This document shows positions 1 to 7,611 of a DNA stretch of 64,000 bases, piece after piece. Both the position numbers and the translations under genes were made by a program. The notes under the pieces are model-generated. The model searched no databases, was not told the DNA's origin, and saw only the letters and a list, made by a program, of their open reading frames with translations. Position 1 is the stretch's first letter, and the number at the start of each line of letters is the position of its first letter. Source of the DNA: Sporocytophaga sp. (GTDB taxonomy: Bacteria > Bacteroidota > Bacteroidia > Cytophagales > Cytophagaceae); assembly GCA_024707265.1 (NCBI GenBank), contig JANQAB010000010.1, forward strand, positions 682,001-746,000. The letters are read 5' to 3'.

Positions 1-626
1 CCTTCAGGAGTATCCTGTGTGTATTTGAAATACACATAAGCCATAAGCAACAATGCAAGTCCTGGAAAAATCATTGCTATTCTCCATGCTTCAGACGCAG
101 TAAATCCCAGTGATACAATGCCTGCAAATATAGCAGGCATTGCCATTTGGGTGACCCCACCACCCAGGTTTCCCCAGCCTGCAGTGGTAGCATTAGCAGT
201 CCCGACTATATTCGGGGCAAACATCACAGAAGTATGATATTGAGTAATTACAAAAGAAGCCCCTATCAGTCCGATAAATAATCTGCCGATCAGGAAAGCC
301 TCGTAACTATTAACCAGACCTATCATGATAACCGGGACAGCCCCTACACTCAGTAATATTACGTAGCACAATCTTGGCCCTATTTTATCACATAACCAGC
401 CTATCAGCAATCGGGCAAAAACGGTCATAGACACTGCAGCCATTGAGATATTCGCAATTTGTGCTTTAGTCAGATTGAGTTCTTTTTTTATCTCCGGCAT
501 CAAGGGTGCCAAACCAAACCATGCGAAAAAACATATAAAAAATGTTAGCCATGAAGCATGAAAAGCCCTCATCGGAACACTTTTAAAGTTCAAAAGCTCA
601 ATTTTGGTTGCCTTGGAGATTTGCAT
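1..626 (-). CDS. narK: Nitrate/nitrite transporter, MFS NNP family (partial, C-terminus missing)
   Basis: Conceptual translation of the minus strand gives 208 residues running off the left window edge. It shows successive hydrophobic segments and the NNP-family glycine signature GWGNLGGG at residues 150-157, with an arginine-containing TM2 region (ARLLIGWLCDKIGPR, 71-85) as in NarK/NasA. The family moves nitrate or nitrite across the inner membrane, by proton symport or nitrate/nitrite antiport. Only about half the usual length is visible, so 12 TM segments cannot be confirmed. The start at 626 is the first ATG, and the region upstream is AT-rich. Whether it serves assimilation or respiration cannot be told because its downstream partners lie outside the window. 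Confidence 0.88.
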   Translation of the reverse strand, partial: MQISKATKIELLNFKSVPMRAFHASWLTFFICFFAWFGLAPLMPEIKKELNLTKAQIANISMAAVSMTVFARLLIGWLCDKIGPRLCYVILLSVGAVPVIMIGLVNSYEAFLIGRLFIGLIGASFVITQYHTSVMFAPNIVGTANATTAGWGNLGGGVTQMAMPAIFAGIVSLGFTASEAWRIAMIFPGLALLLMAYVYFKYTQDTPE

Positions 627-669
627 AATCGTTTTGCCTTTTGTTTCTCAAATATAAAAAACAAAAATT

Positions 670-703
670 AAAATACGTATTTTTACTTATATATTTTTAC
701 GTA
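670..703. promoter_or_regulatory. TACGTA palindromes upstream of narK
   Basis: Two TACGTA cores (674-679 and 698-703) lie 24 bases apart just upstream of the transporter start. The first is embedded in a 14-base perfect palindrome (670-683), and both are flanked by T-runs. A third core lies at 826-831. They could be operator half-sites for a nitrate- or oxygen-responsive regulator, but no known consensus is matched, and the region is AT-rich, so chance is possible. Confidence 0.25.
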
Positions 704-856
704 TTTGCCGACTTAAAAATATATAAGCTCCACAAGAAGGTAACCTAAATAATCCCTAACCAATGATTATCAATACACTAACTTACAAACCAAAAAATGA
801 GTTTTTTGTATATATAAAGAAAAATTACGTAGTATGCATAAAAAAAAGAAAGGCAT

Positions 857-1102
857 TTAGCCTTTCCATATAGTCATTGTTAGTTTTTCTTTTCCGGGAA
901 TTTCAACTTTTATTTGCCGTTCAAAATCTTCTTTCACCAAGTGAATCACCTGAAAGAGACTTTTCAAATTATCTTCTCGACAAAAGGTTTCTTTCAGCTT
1001 TTTTAACAGAAAAGCTTCTGCCTGGTCAATAGAAGCTGCAGTAACTTCTTTAATGCCAATACGCTTGCTGGACTTAAAAATTTTGACATGATAATTTTCC
1101 AT
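857..1102 (-). CDS. Small hypothetical protein, 81 aa
   Basis: An 81-residue, Lys/Glu-rich protein of mixed alpha/beta composition, with no signal peptide, membrane segment or cysteine pair. I do not recognise a family. It starts at the ATG at 1102 and stands alone on the minus strand between narK and a DUF1653 gene. The run of A at 839-850 (T-rich on the minus strand) just past its stop could serve in termination. It is probably cytoplasmic. Real coding status is likely but not proven. Confidence 0.6.
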   Translation of the reverse strand: MENYHVKIFKSSKRIGIKEVTAASIDQAEAFLLKKLKETFCREDNLKSLFQVIHLVKEDFERQIKVEIPGKEKLTMTIWKG

Positions 1103-1312
1103 ATGATGATCTATTTAAATTATTCTATCAAATAACCAACGATTAAAATTTGAAACTATTGATGGAAACAACTCAATTTTAATCTAATTGTTTAACTTTT
1201 TTCAAGTTTTATATTTTACATTATAAAATAATCAGTCTTTAGTACGTGTATAATACATTTTCGTCTAAAAAAATAAAAAAAAGAACATTATGCAATATCT
1301 AAATGTAAAAAT

Positions 1313-1528
1313 TTAGTCATTTTTTTCAATAAATTTAAATCTTGGCATTACCTCCCCTTCAACTGTAACCATTTCCTGAAATATTTTTAAAGGTCTTACC
1401 CAATAGTCAAAATCGCCATATAAACATTGATAATAAACCATATCCTCCCTGGTTTCGCTGTGTTTGGCTACTCCTATCACCTTATAATATTTACCTTTAT
1501 AATGTTTGTATTTTCCCGGTTCTATCAT
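1313..1528 (-). CDS. DUF1653 domain protein
   Basis: A 71-residue protein covering one complete DUF1653 domain. The N-terminus PGKYKHYKGKYYKVIGVAKH, the HSET segment, an aromatic-rich middle (YYQCLYGDFDYWVRPL) and a C-terminal PRFKFI are the hallmark order of this small beta-rich family. Function is unknown; members are short cytoplasmic proteins, often stand-alone. The length fits the family and the ATG at 1528 begins exactly where the domain normally begins. Confidence 0.85.
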   Translation of the reverse strand: MIEPGKYKHYKGKYYKVIGVAKHSETREDMVYYQCLYGDFDYWVRPLKIFQEMVTVEGEVMPRFKFIEKND

Positions 1529-1704
1529 TTCACTATTGTATTATATTATAAAAACAGAATTTAGTTCCTTTCCGGAATTATTCTTTAGATACCTATTAAT
1601 TTCAATTGTCAGAAATCCCCCTCAGGATTGTCGTTTTCCCAATATAAATATTTAACATGAACCTATGATATTTGTAACATCAATAACCAAAACATTTTAA
1701 AAAT

Positions 1705-2232
1705 ATGAAAATTTTAGGATTTATTCTGCTAGGTATTTTAGGGCTTATAGTGCTTTTACTGATTACTGCGCTCTTCGTTCCAAAGGAATATGCTATTGAG
1801 CGAGAAGTAACAATCAACAAACCCCAATCAGAGGTTTTTGAGTATGTCAAACACGTTAAAAACCAAAATTATTTCAGCGAATGGGTACTGATGGACCCCG
1901 AAATGAATAAAGAATACAGAGGCACTGATGGTAATGCCGGATTTGTCTTTGCATGGGATGGAGAAAAGGCAGGGAAAGGCGAACAGGAAATTAAAAATAT
2001 AGAAGATGGGAAAAAAGTAGACCTTGAGCTAAGATTTGTAAAACCATTTGAAAGTACTGCATATGCCTACCTTGCCACGGAGGCTGAAGGTAACGATGCA
2101 ACCAAGGTTAAATGGGGCATGACCGGAAAGAGCAAATATCCGTTTAACTTCATGAACCTGATGATATCTGGTACTCTCGGAACTCAAATCGATAAAGGCC
2201 TTCAAAACCTTAAGGCTATTCTGGAAAAGTAG
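1705..2232 (+). CDS. Membrane-anchored SRPBCC (START/Bet v1-like) protein
   Basis: A protein of 175 residues with one N-terminal hydrophobic segment (about 3-25) followed by an SRPBCC-type ligand-binding fold. The family pattern is seen from residue 31: EREVTINKPQSEVFEYV, then NYFSEWV and a C-terminal amphipathic helix. Members bind hydrophobic ligands; Bacteroidota versions annotated as polyketide cyclase/dehydrase often carry this membrane anchor, and the ligand is unknown. The gene stands alone, with an AT-rich upstream region and a hairpin terminator directly after it. Confidence 0.82.
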   Translation: MKILGFILLGILGLIVLLLITALFVPKEYAIEREVTINKPQSEVFEYVKHVKNQNYFSEWVLMDPEMNKEYRGTDGNAGFVFAWDGEKAGKGEQEIKNIEDGKKVDLELRFVKPFESTAYAYLATEAEGNDATKVKWGMTGKSKYPFNFMNLMISGTLGTQIDKGLQNLKAILEK

Positions 2233-2255
2233 AAATAGCACAGCCACTTACATAA

Positions 2256-2300
2256 ACTCACTATCAATAAATAAATAAATAAATAGATAGTGAGTATTTT
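2256..2300 (+). terminator. Hairpin terminator with (AAAT)n loop
   Basis: A 10-bp perfect stem (2256-2265 with 2286-2295) encloses a 20-base loop made largely of AAAT tetranucleotide repeats and is followed by ATTTT. It lies 24 bases after the SRPBCC stop codon. The repeat loop may vary in length between strains. Confidence 0.65.
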
Positions 2301-2440
2301 ATTCCCAGGAAATCCTCTCCTTCCATTTCTATTAAAGGGTTTCAAAAATCTCCGTGAAAGTTCACTCCCTTCAAAATAAAGATATTTCTAAAGATTAAAG
2401 AGGACGGAAACTTAACACAAATCTTACTGGTTTAGAAGAA

Positions 2441-3241
2441 ATGAAAATACACACTATCTTCTTCTCTCTCGCATTATTGGTAGCACCAGGTTTTAGTAAA
2501 TCAAAAGGGACAAGTGACTCTCCCAAATCAACTATTGAAAAAATTGAAAAGAAGTATGATGATTTAAGTAAGACAGCATCTGTCATTAAAGCGAATGGAA
2601 AACCTATGTGCCAAAGTCTAAGGTTTATACAGGAGGAAGATAATCTTATAAAGGATTACAGTAAGTTACGTCAGATTGCAATTATCAGACATGGTGAACC
2701 TGATATGGTAAAAACAGGACAGTACACTTGCTCTGAAGCTAATCAGTTTTTAAAATGCTATGACAGCGTTTGTATTATAGTTCCGGAAAAGCCTTTTTTT
2801 GAACTTGGAGCAAATGAAGATGTAGAAATATTTTCAAGTCCGATAAACAGGGCGCTTAGCACTGCTCATTACTTATTCGAAACTGAAAGAACAATTACTG
2901 TTTCCCCATATTTCAGGGAATTTGAAAACACAATCAAAGAGTCTGATTCAAAGAAAAAATATTCGATAAAAAGATGGAAGACAACAGCCAGAATTAAATG
3001 GATGCTCGGTATCAGCAAACCAAAGAACATAGAAAGTTTTTCTCAAGCCAAGGACAGAGCTAAAAAAGGAGCTTCAATGCTTAATGATGCAAGTAATGAC
3101 AATGCTAAGGTTGTACTTACAGCCCACGGTTTGCTCAATAGATTCCTGAAGAAAGATTTAAAAAAGATGGGATGGAAAGTTGTGGAAGATACAGGAAATG
3201 ACTACTTCGGAACAACAATTCTGGTCAAAGTGGAGAAATAA
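2441..3241 (+). CDS. Secreted histidine phosphatase superfamily protein
   Basis: A protein of 266 residues with an N-terminal hydrophobic signal (about 1-18). The phosphatase core has the catalytic RHG motif (IIRHGEP, about 83-89), a second-half SSPINRALSTA segment (about 132-142) and the C-terminal LTAHGLLNR, which supplies the second active-site histidine. This is the phosphoglycerate-mutase-like fold, in which a phosphohistidine intermediate forms on the RHG histidine. The substrate cannot be deduced. The signal peptide implies a periplasmic or surface role. It converges on the DUF6515 gene and shares a terminator with it. Confidence 0.85.
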   Translation: MKIHTIFFSLALLVAPGFSKSKGTSDSPKSTIEKIEKKYDDLSKTASVIKANGKPMCQSLRFIQEEDNLIKDYSKLRQIAIIRHGEPDMVKTGQYTCSEANQFLKCYDSVCIIVPEKPFFELGANEDVEIFSSPINRALSTAHYLFETERTITVSPYFREFENTIKESDSKKKYSIKRWKTTARIKWMLGISKPKNIESFSQAKDRAKKGASMLNDASNDNAKVVLTAHGLLNRFLKKDLKKMGWKVVEDTGNDYFGTTILVKVEK

Positions 3242-3269
3242 GATTCTTCAAATTATTGGATATAAAATC

Positions 3270-3306
3270 AAATGGGATATGCTGAATTCATCAACATATC
3301 CCATTT
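3270..3306. terminator. Bidirectional terminator between convergent genes
   Basis: A 12-bp perfect stem (3270-3281 with 3295-3306) with a 13-base loop sits between the phosphatase stop and the DUF6515 stop. It is followed by TTTTGTTTTT on the plus strand and preceded by A-rich sequence, so it can end transcription from both sides. Confidence 0.75.
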
Positions 3307-3332
3307 TGTTTTTATGATTTTTAGTTACATTA

Positions 3333-4016
3333 TTATTTCTGTCCTACCACTTCATACCATATCGCTCCTGTATTATCTGCAAAGGCTTTGTAATACGTAT
3401 TGTTCACTTCGTAATAAGTATTTCCTTCTACAAATACTTTCATTGCGCCTTCAGGTAAAAAATCCACTCTTGCTCCAATTGGAGGTTGCACTGCAATATA
3501 TTCATTGTGCTGAACTGAATGAGTATAGAAGGAACCATAGTAGTAATAATATGGCACACTGGATACGTGCACTCTCAGGCTATTTACAGGAATAGTCCTT
3601 ACTCTTGCCCCAAAGGGAGCCGATGCTACTACGTAAGATCCATTCATAGTCTGGTAAAAAATCCCATTATAATAACGGAAATTAATCCCTCTATTTGAGA
3701 TAATTATTGAAGAAGAAGGAGCATATGCAACACTGCTTCTATACACTGGCATTGGACCATATTTATGCGGAGCATGATTTACATGCGTTACTCTTCTGTC
3801 AACATGGGCGTTTCTGTTAACCGGTGCATGAGCATGGCCATGACCATGGTTTTTATGGTGATCAACACGTGCATATTGATGTGCATTTTTATTTCCTCTG
3901 TTATTGTTGTGGTGAGATTGATTATGTTTGTCATGACCTCTGCCAGGCTGTGCCTCCGCATTGATGTCTAATCCTAATAACATTAGAAAAAGTCCAGAAT
4001 AAATGATCGGTTTCAT
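3333..4016 (-). CDS. DUF6515 family protein with His/Asn-rich N-terminal region
   Basis: A secreted protein of 227 residues. I chose the ATG at 4016 because the signal peptide (MKPIIYSGLFLMLLG, cut after AEAQ) starts there; an upstream ATG at 4043 would add nine residues. After the signal comes a His/Asn/Gly-rich stretch of about 75 residues with more than 15 histidines, then the DUF6515 region with two tyrosine-rich, proline-containing repeats (ASAPFGARV and AVQPPIGARV). The histidine-rich segment could bind metal. Function is unknown; the family is common in Bacteroidota envelopes. Confidence 0.82.
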   Translation of the reverse strand: MKPIIYSGLFLMLLGLDINAEAQPGRGHDKHNQSHHNNNRGNKNAHQYARVDHHKNHGHGHAHAPVNRNAHVDRRVTHVNHAPHKYGPMPVYRSSVAYAPSSSIIISNRGINFRYYNGIFYQTMNGSYVVASAPFGARVRTIPVNSLRVHVSSVPYYYYYGSFYTHSVQHNEYIAVQPPIGARVDFLPEGAMKVFVEGNTYYEVNNTYYKAFADNTGAIWYEVVGQK

Positions 4017-4350
4017 AAGAGTAGTATTTTTAAGTCCTGCCATATAAATAACAAGTTTGAGACCACTTCTCCTTTACACTTTTGGTGAGTTCACTACTTA
4101 AATTTTCACTAAAAATTAAACATTAAAAATCAAAGCATTACTAACAATAGGCCCATGCAATCCCTGAACATAAAAGCTTTGATTTTTAAGATTTGGTCAT
4201 TGATTAATTTAAGTTTCTCTATGTTTTCAAATGCTTTGTATAGAAAAAATAAATCATAAAAAACTGTACTTAAATCTTGCAAGTTAATTGACCTCAAAAA
4301 AGAATCCCCTCCTGAAAATCAAGTAATTTCAGGAGGGGAAATTTAAAGAT
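4017..4350. other. Intergenic region with a long inverted repeat and terminator
   Basis: This stretch holds a 13-bp perfect inverted repeat (4124-4136 with 4176-4188) around a 39-base spacer, upstream of the DUF6515 gene, and the GH9 terminator at its right end. I see no coding potential or RNA gene. The inverted repeat could form a long-range stem in the DUF6515 leader transcript. Confidence 0.5.
4305..4339 (-). terminator. Strong intrinsic terminator of the GH9 cellulase gene
   Basis: A 13-bp perfect stem (4305-4317 with 4327-4339) with a GC-rich base and a 9-base loop, followed on the minus strand by TTCTTTTTT. It lies 11 bases beyond the GH9 stop codon. Confidence 0.88.
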
Positions 4351-6867
4351 TTATTTTACTACTTTAATGGTTTTTACTTTTCCCAGAAGATGCACCTCAA
4401 CAAAATATAGACCAGGGGCCCAATTTTCTGTAGAAATATTAAATGTATTTCCAGACGGATTCTCGATAAGCTTTTGTGTATCACCAAGCACATTTAATAC
4501 TTTAATTATCTCAGGAGAAGATCCTAAAGGCAGTTGCACTGAAAGTTCATTTTGGAATGGTACAGGAAAACAGAAAATACTTTCCTCATTTTTATTAGAT
4601 AGAGAAAAGCTCAAAGGCAGAGGTTCAACATCTTCCACAATAGCATTTAACTGAGCTACAGAAACCAAAAACCAGGCATCATGAGGAAGCCATTGCTCAA
4701 CCCACCTCCAATTCTGCCAGTCTGATGCTGCATATGGAGCCCAGGCAATATCATTTTCACTTTTATCTTTTGCAGTAATACCATTACAAATTCCTCCGAC
4801 ATAGTTAGGATATTTTGCTCCACCAAGGTAAGTAGGATAGGTAGTTGTACCAACTCCTGTCATCATACACACATCGAACGGATTTTTTCCTAAAATCCAA
4901 TCAATTTGAGCAATAGCAAATTCGTTATCGAAGTCTCCTGAAAAATCATAATTCCCAAGGAAACGATAAGATGCCAATAAAGCACTTGTCATAGAAGCCA
5001 GACGGGCATTTTCACCTTGCCACCAGTAACCTGTTTCATTATCATGAGGAACGAAAAACGACTTAGCTGCCGGTAACGAAGTACCACCTTTGTAAGGACT
5101 TGCATACTGCCTTGCGTATGAAAAAGGATTATTTACTTCCGTAGATAAAGATTTATACCAATCCACCCATTCTAAAAGAAAACCTGCGACAGCAGGCCTT
5201 TGCGAAGGGTTTGCTTCAGCATATTCAATTAATGAAATTACAGGTAACCCCTCATCAGCTGCATGGTTAAATGGTCTTGTTCCTGCAACATTTGCAGAAA
5301 GATAACCTTCAGTTTTTTGTAATGCCATCAATTTAGCAGCATAATCGGAAGCATCTGTGAGGTAGGAAACATTCTGAGTTGTTTTATACAACTCAGTAGA
5401 AGCAAGCAAGCCACAATAAAAATCAATTATATTTTCAGTATGGTCGTTGCAATATTCTAAATTCTTTGTTGCATATCCACTTCCTCCGGGTGATTTCAAA
5501 TGATTATATAGGATTTCTGCTTTAGCCAGATATTGAGCTGGTGTATATTCACCTAAAGATATATCCATACGAGATGCCCTTGCTAATGCTGCAATCGCTA
5601 CCCCAGCACCTTCACGCATAGCTGCCTGATAATTTGCAGAACGACAATAGTCGCAATCAGGAGCTTGTCCCCACTCTGTTATCTGTCTTAGAGGTGAATT
5701 TCCCCAATCATCAAATATAGATATATAGAGGTAACCAGCGGGGTCAACATTTCTTATAATATAGTCGGCACCAAATGCAGCTTCGGAAAGCAAAGCTTCA
5801 TCAAAAGCCACATATGCATCAGGGTTTAAGGAATATGATTTAAGAAGGCTCCAGACTACAAATGGAATTTGTTGGGGATTGAAGTAATTGGCATAAGATA
5901 GGTGAGACATGTGCTTACCCGGATCTCCGGTTGCATCTATCCACCCTCCATGTACATCTACAGTTCCGCTTCTTGACCCATAAAAGGATAAAGATTTATC
6001 AGCAGTACCGGTATGTCTCATTTTGTTAAAAAATGAAACAACCTTAGAAGCTGTCTCATTAAACAAGAGATTTTGATCAATCTTAAATGAGTATGAGTAC
6101 AGATCCCCTGCCTTCATTTTAATTTTAAAGTTTCCAGTACTTTCAAATTCAGAAAAATTTAGCCTCCAATAATTCCCTGTTGTCCAACCTGCAACTTGTC
6201 CCTCATAGGTCCCCAGCCCTCTGTGAACAATTTTATTGTTATTATCCACTACATAAAAGCTATCTGTGGAGAGTTCAGTAAGATTGGATTGATAAATGGC
6301 TACTTTAGGCCCCTCCTGTTCATACCCGATCTGGTTGATCAATATTTTACCAGGCAAAAAAGGTATTGGATCTCCGATCGTCACATCATCAAAATATACA
6401 GTTCCTGTATAACCCGTTCCCGGGTTAAAGAAAAATGTTGCCGTTACAACACGGGCAGCATCAAACCCTGAAGGAAACTTATCCTTAAAATCAAATGTCA
6501 CAGTTTGATAATTTCCATTTCCTGTAACTGGCTTTGATTGAGAAGCAAGTCCAGTCCATTTACCTGAGGCATCCTGCAGATCAACTCTTAAGTTGAAATT
6601 ACCTGCAGCTTTTACCTTTAGTGTAACTTTAGGATTGGCAATAATAGAAACAGGTGAAAATTCGAATTCCAGATTTTCATAACCTACACTTGAACTGATT
6701 ATTTTTAACTCCTGGTTCGCTGCACTTAATACAAAATGTGAAGGGTTCGTCCCGGCCCATCCTGAAGTAGAATTTCCGGAAAAATCGGTAATAATGCCCG
6801 TTTGAGCATAAAGATTGATTTTCAGAAAAATAAAAAATAGGACTGGTATTACACGTAATAAACTCAT
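4351..6867 (-). CDS. GH9 cellulase with N-terminal CBM-like and Ig-like domains and T9SS sorting domain
   Basis: A protein of 838 residues. A signal peptide (1-21) is followed by a carbohydrate-binding-like beta domain (about 25-167), the CelD-type N-terminal Ig-like domain (about 173-265, opening with ILINQIGYE), a GH9 (alpha/alpha)6 catalytic domain (about 270-745) and a C-terminal T9SS type A sorting domain (about 755-838). The catalytic-base region is GGWIDATGDPGKHM (308-320, Asp311/Asp315). The family histidine-type motif is VPHDNETGYWW (607-616), and Glu704 in SENDIAW is the probable general acid. The enzyme cleaves beta-1,4-glucan. The sorting domain predicts export by T9SS and surface attachment or release. 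It is transcribed alone, with a candidate TAnnTTTG element upstream. Confidence 0.93.
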   Translation of the reverse strand: MSLLRVIPVLFFIFLKINLYAQTGIITDFSGNSTSGWAGTNPSHFVLSAANQELKIISSSVGYENLEFEFSPVSIIANPKVTLKVKAAGNFNLRVDLQDASGKWTGLASQSKPVTGNGNYQTVTFDFKDKFPSGFDAARVVTATFFFNPGTGYTGTVYFDDVTIGDPIPFLPGKILINQIGYEQEGPKVAIYQSNLTELSTDSFYVVDNNNKIVHRGLGTYEGQVAGWTTGNYWRLNFSEFESTGNFKIKMKAGDLYSYSFKIDQNLLFNETASKVVSFFNKMRHTGTADKSLSFYGSRSGTVDVHGGWIDATGDPGKHMSHLSYANYFNPQQIPFVVWSLLKSYSLNPDAYVAFDEALLSEAAFGADYIIRNVDPAGYLYISIFDDWGNSPLRQITEWGQAPDCDYCRSANYQAAMREGAGVAIAALARASRMDISLGEYTPAQYLAKAEILYNHLKSPGGSGYATKNLEYCNDHTENIIDFYCGLLASTELYKTTQNVSYLTDASDYAAKLMALQKTEGYLSANVAGTRPFNHAADEGLPVISLIEYAEANPSQRPAVAGFLLEWVDWYKSLSTEVNNPFSYARQYASPYKGGTSLPAAKSFFVPHDNETGYWWQGENARLASMTSALLASYRFLGNYDFSGDFDNEFAIAQIDWILGKNPFDVCMMTGVGTTTYPTYLGGAKYPNYVGGICNGITAKDKSENDIAWAPYAASDWQNWRWVEQWLPHDAWFLVSVAQLNAIVEDVEPLPLSFSLSNKNEESIFCFPVPFQNELSVQLPLGSSPEIIKVLNVLGDTQKLIENPSGNTFNISTENWAPGLYFVEVHLLGKVKTIKVVK

Positions 6868-6889
6868 GCTTTAAAAGGTTACTTTAGCA

Positions 6890-6897
6890 CAAAAATA
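6890..6897 (-). promoter_or_regulatory. Candidate Bacteroidota -7 promoter element of the GH9 gene
   Basis: The minus strand reads TATTTTTG 23 bases upstream of the GH9 ATG, an exact match to the TAnnTTTG -7 consensus of Bacteroidota housekeeping promoters. No well-placed TTTG -33 element is seen, and the region is very AT-rich, so this is tentative. Confidence 0.35.
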
Positions 6898-7081
6898 ATC
6901 TTTTACACAAAAAATTATATTTTTTATTGACAAAATTCAAAAAATACCACTTAGAAGCCTAGTATTCAGAAGGTATGAAAATCTTAATTTGTAAGAACAG
7001 ATAAAAAGTCTTAGCAAACCTGCCCCCAAACCTTCCCCTTAACAAGCTTTTATAAATAATTGGAAATAACCTTACTGATGG

Positions 7082-7450
7082 CTATTGTCGTTTCTTTTGT
7101 TTTCGTTGCTTCCCAACTCCTTTCGCCGTATCAGAATCCTCCATTACCGGGCTAACCTTGGAAGAATCAGGTTTAACCTCTGGCTTAACTTCTGCTTTTT
7201 TTAGATATTCAAAAAGCGTAAAACCAATCTTTCCATTGTATTTCACCTTACACCAGTCACCTTGCAATTTAGCAAGCAATAAGACGCTTTCGTTCTCTGC
7301 AATGTATACAACGTACTGACCATTCGCAGCAGGAACTTCTCTTAATTTAATTCCGCTGATGTTCGCTACTTTATAAAGGTTATCCTGAGCCTTTAAAGTA
7401 TAAGTTAATTGAAGAATAAAAATCCCTATTAAAAGTAAAATTTTGCGCAT
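7082..7450 (-). CDS. Secreted bacterial SH3 domain protein
   Basis: A protein of 122 residues. A signal peptide (about 1-21, ending LKAQ) precedes a single bacterial SH3 domain (about 25-85) with the typical order NISGIKLREVPAANGQYV, then GDWCKVKYNGKIGF. A Lys/Glu/Ser tail follows, ending in a basic RKQKKRQ cluster. SH3b domains usually bind peptidoglycan peptides or act as protein-interaction modules in the periplasm. It is monocistronic and diverges from the ELW-repeat gene. Its specific role is unknown. Confidence 0.8.
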   Translation of the reverse strand: MRKILLLIGIFILQLTYTLKAQDNLYKVANISGIKLREVPAANGQYVVYIAENESVLLLAKLQGDWCKVKYNGKIGFTLFEYLKKAEVKPEVKPDSSKVSPVMEDSDTAKGVGKQRKQKKRQ

Positions 7451-7611
7451 AGTGAATTCAAATTATTATCCATAATACCTTCATACGAAAAAAACATAAA
7501 ACAGGATGCCCTAATTTTTCGCATGTGCCCTGCTCTATGACTCATTGATAAAGAAACATTTACATATTGGAATAGTTTTAAAAACTCAACCAAACAATCT
7601 GATAACCAAAT

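Noticed and set aside
3272..3595. Plus-strand open frame overlapping the DUF6515 gene
   Set aside because: It is a shadow of the real minus-strand gene and covers the terminator hairpin.
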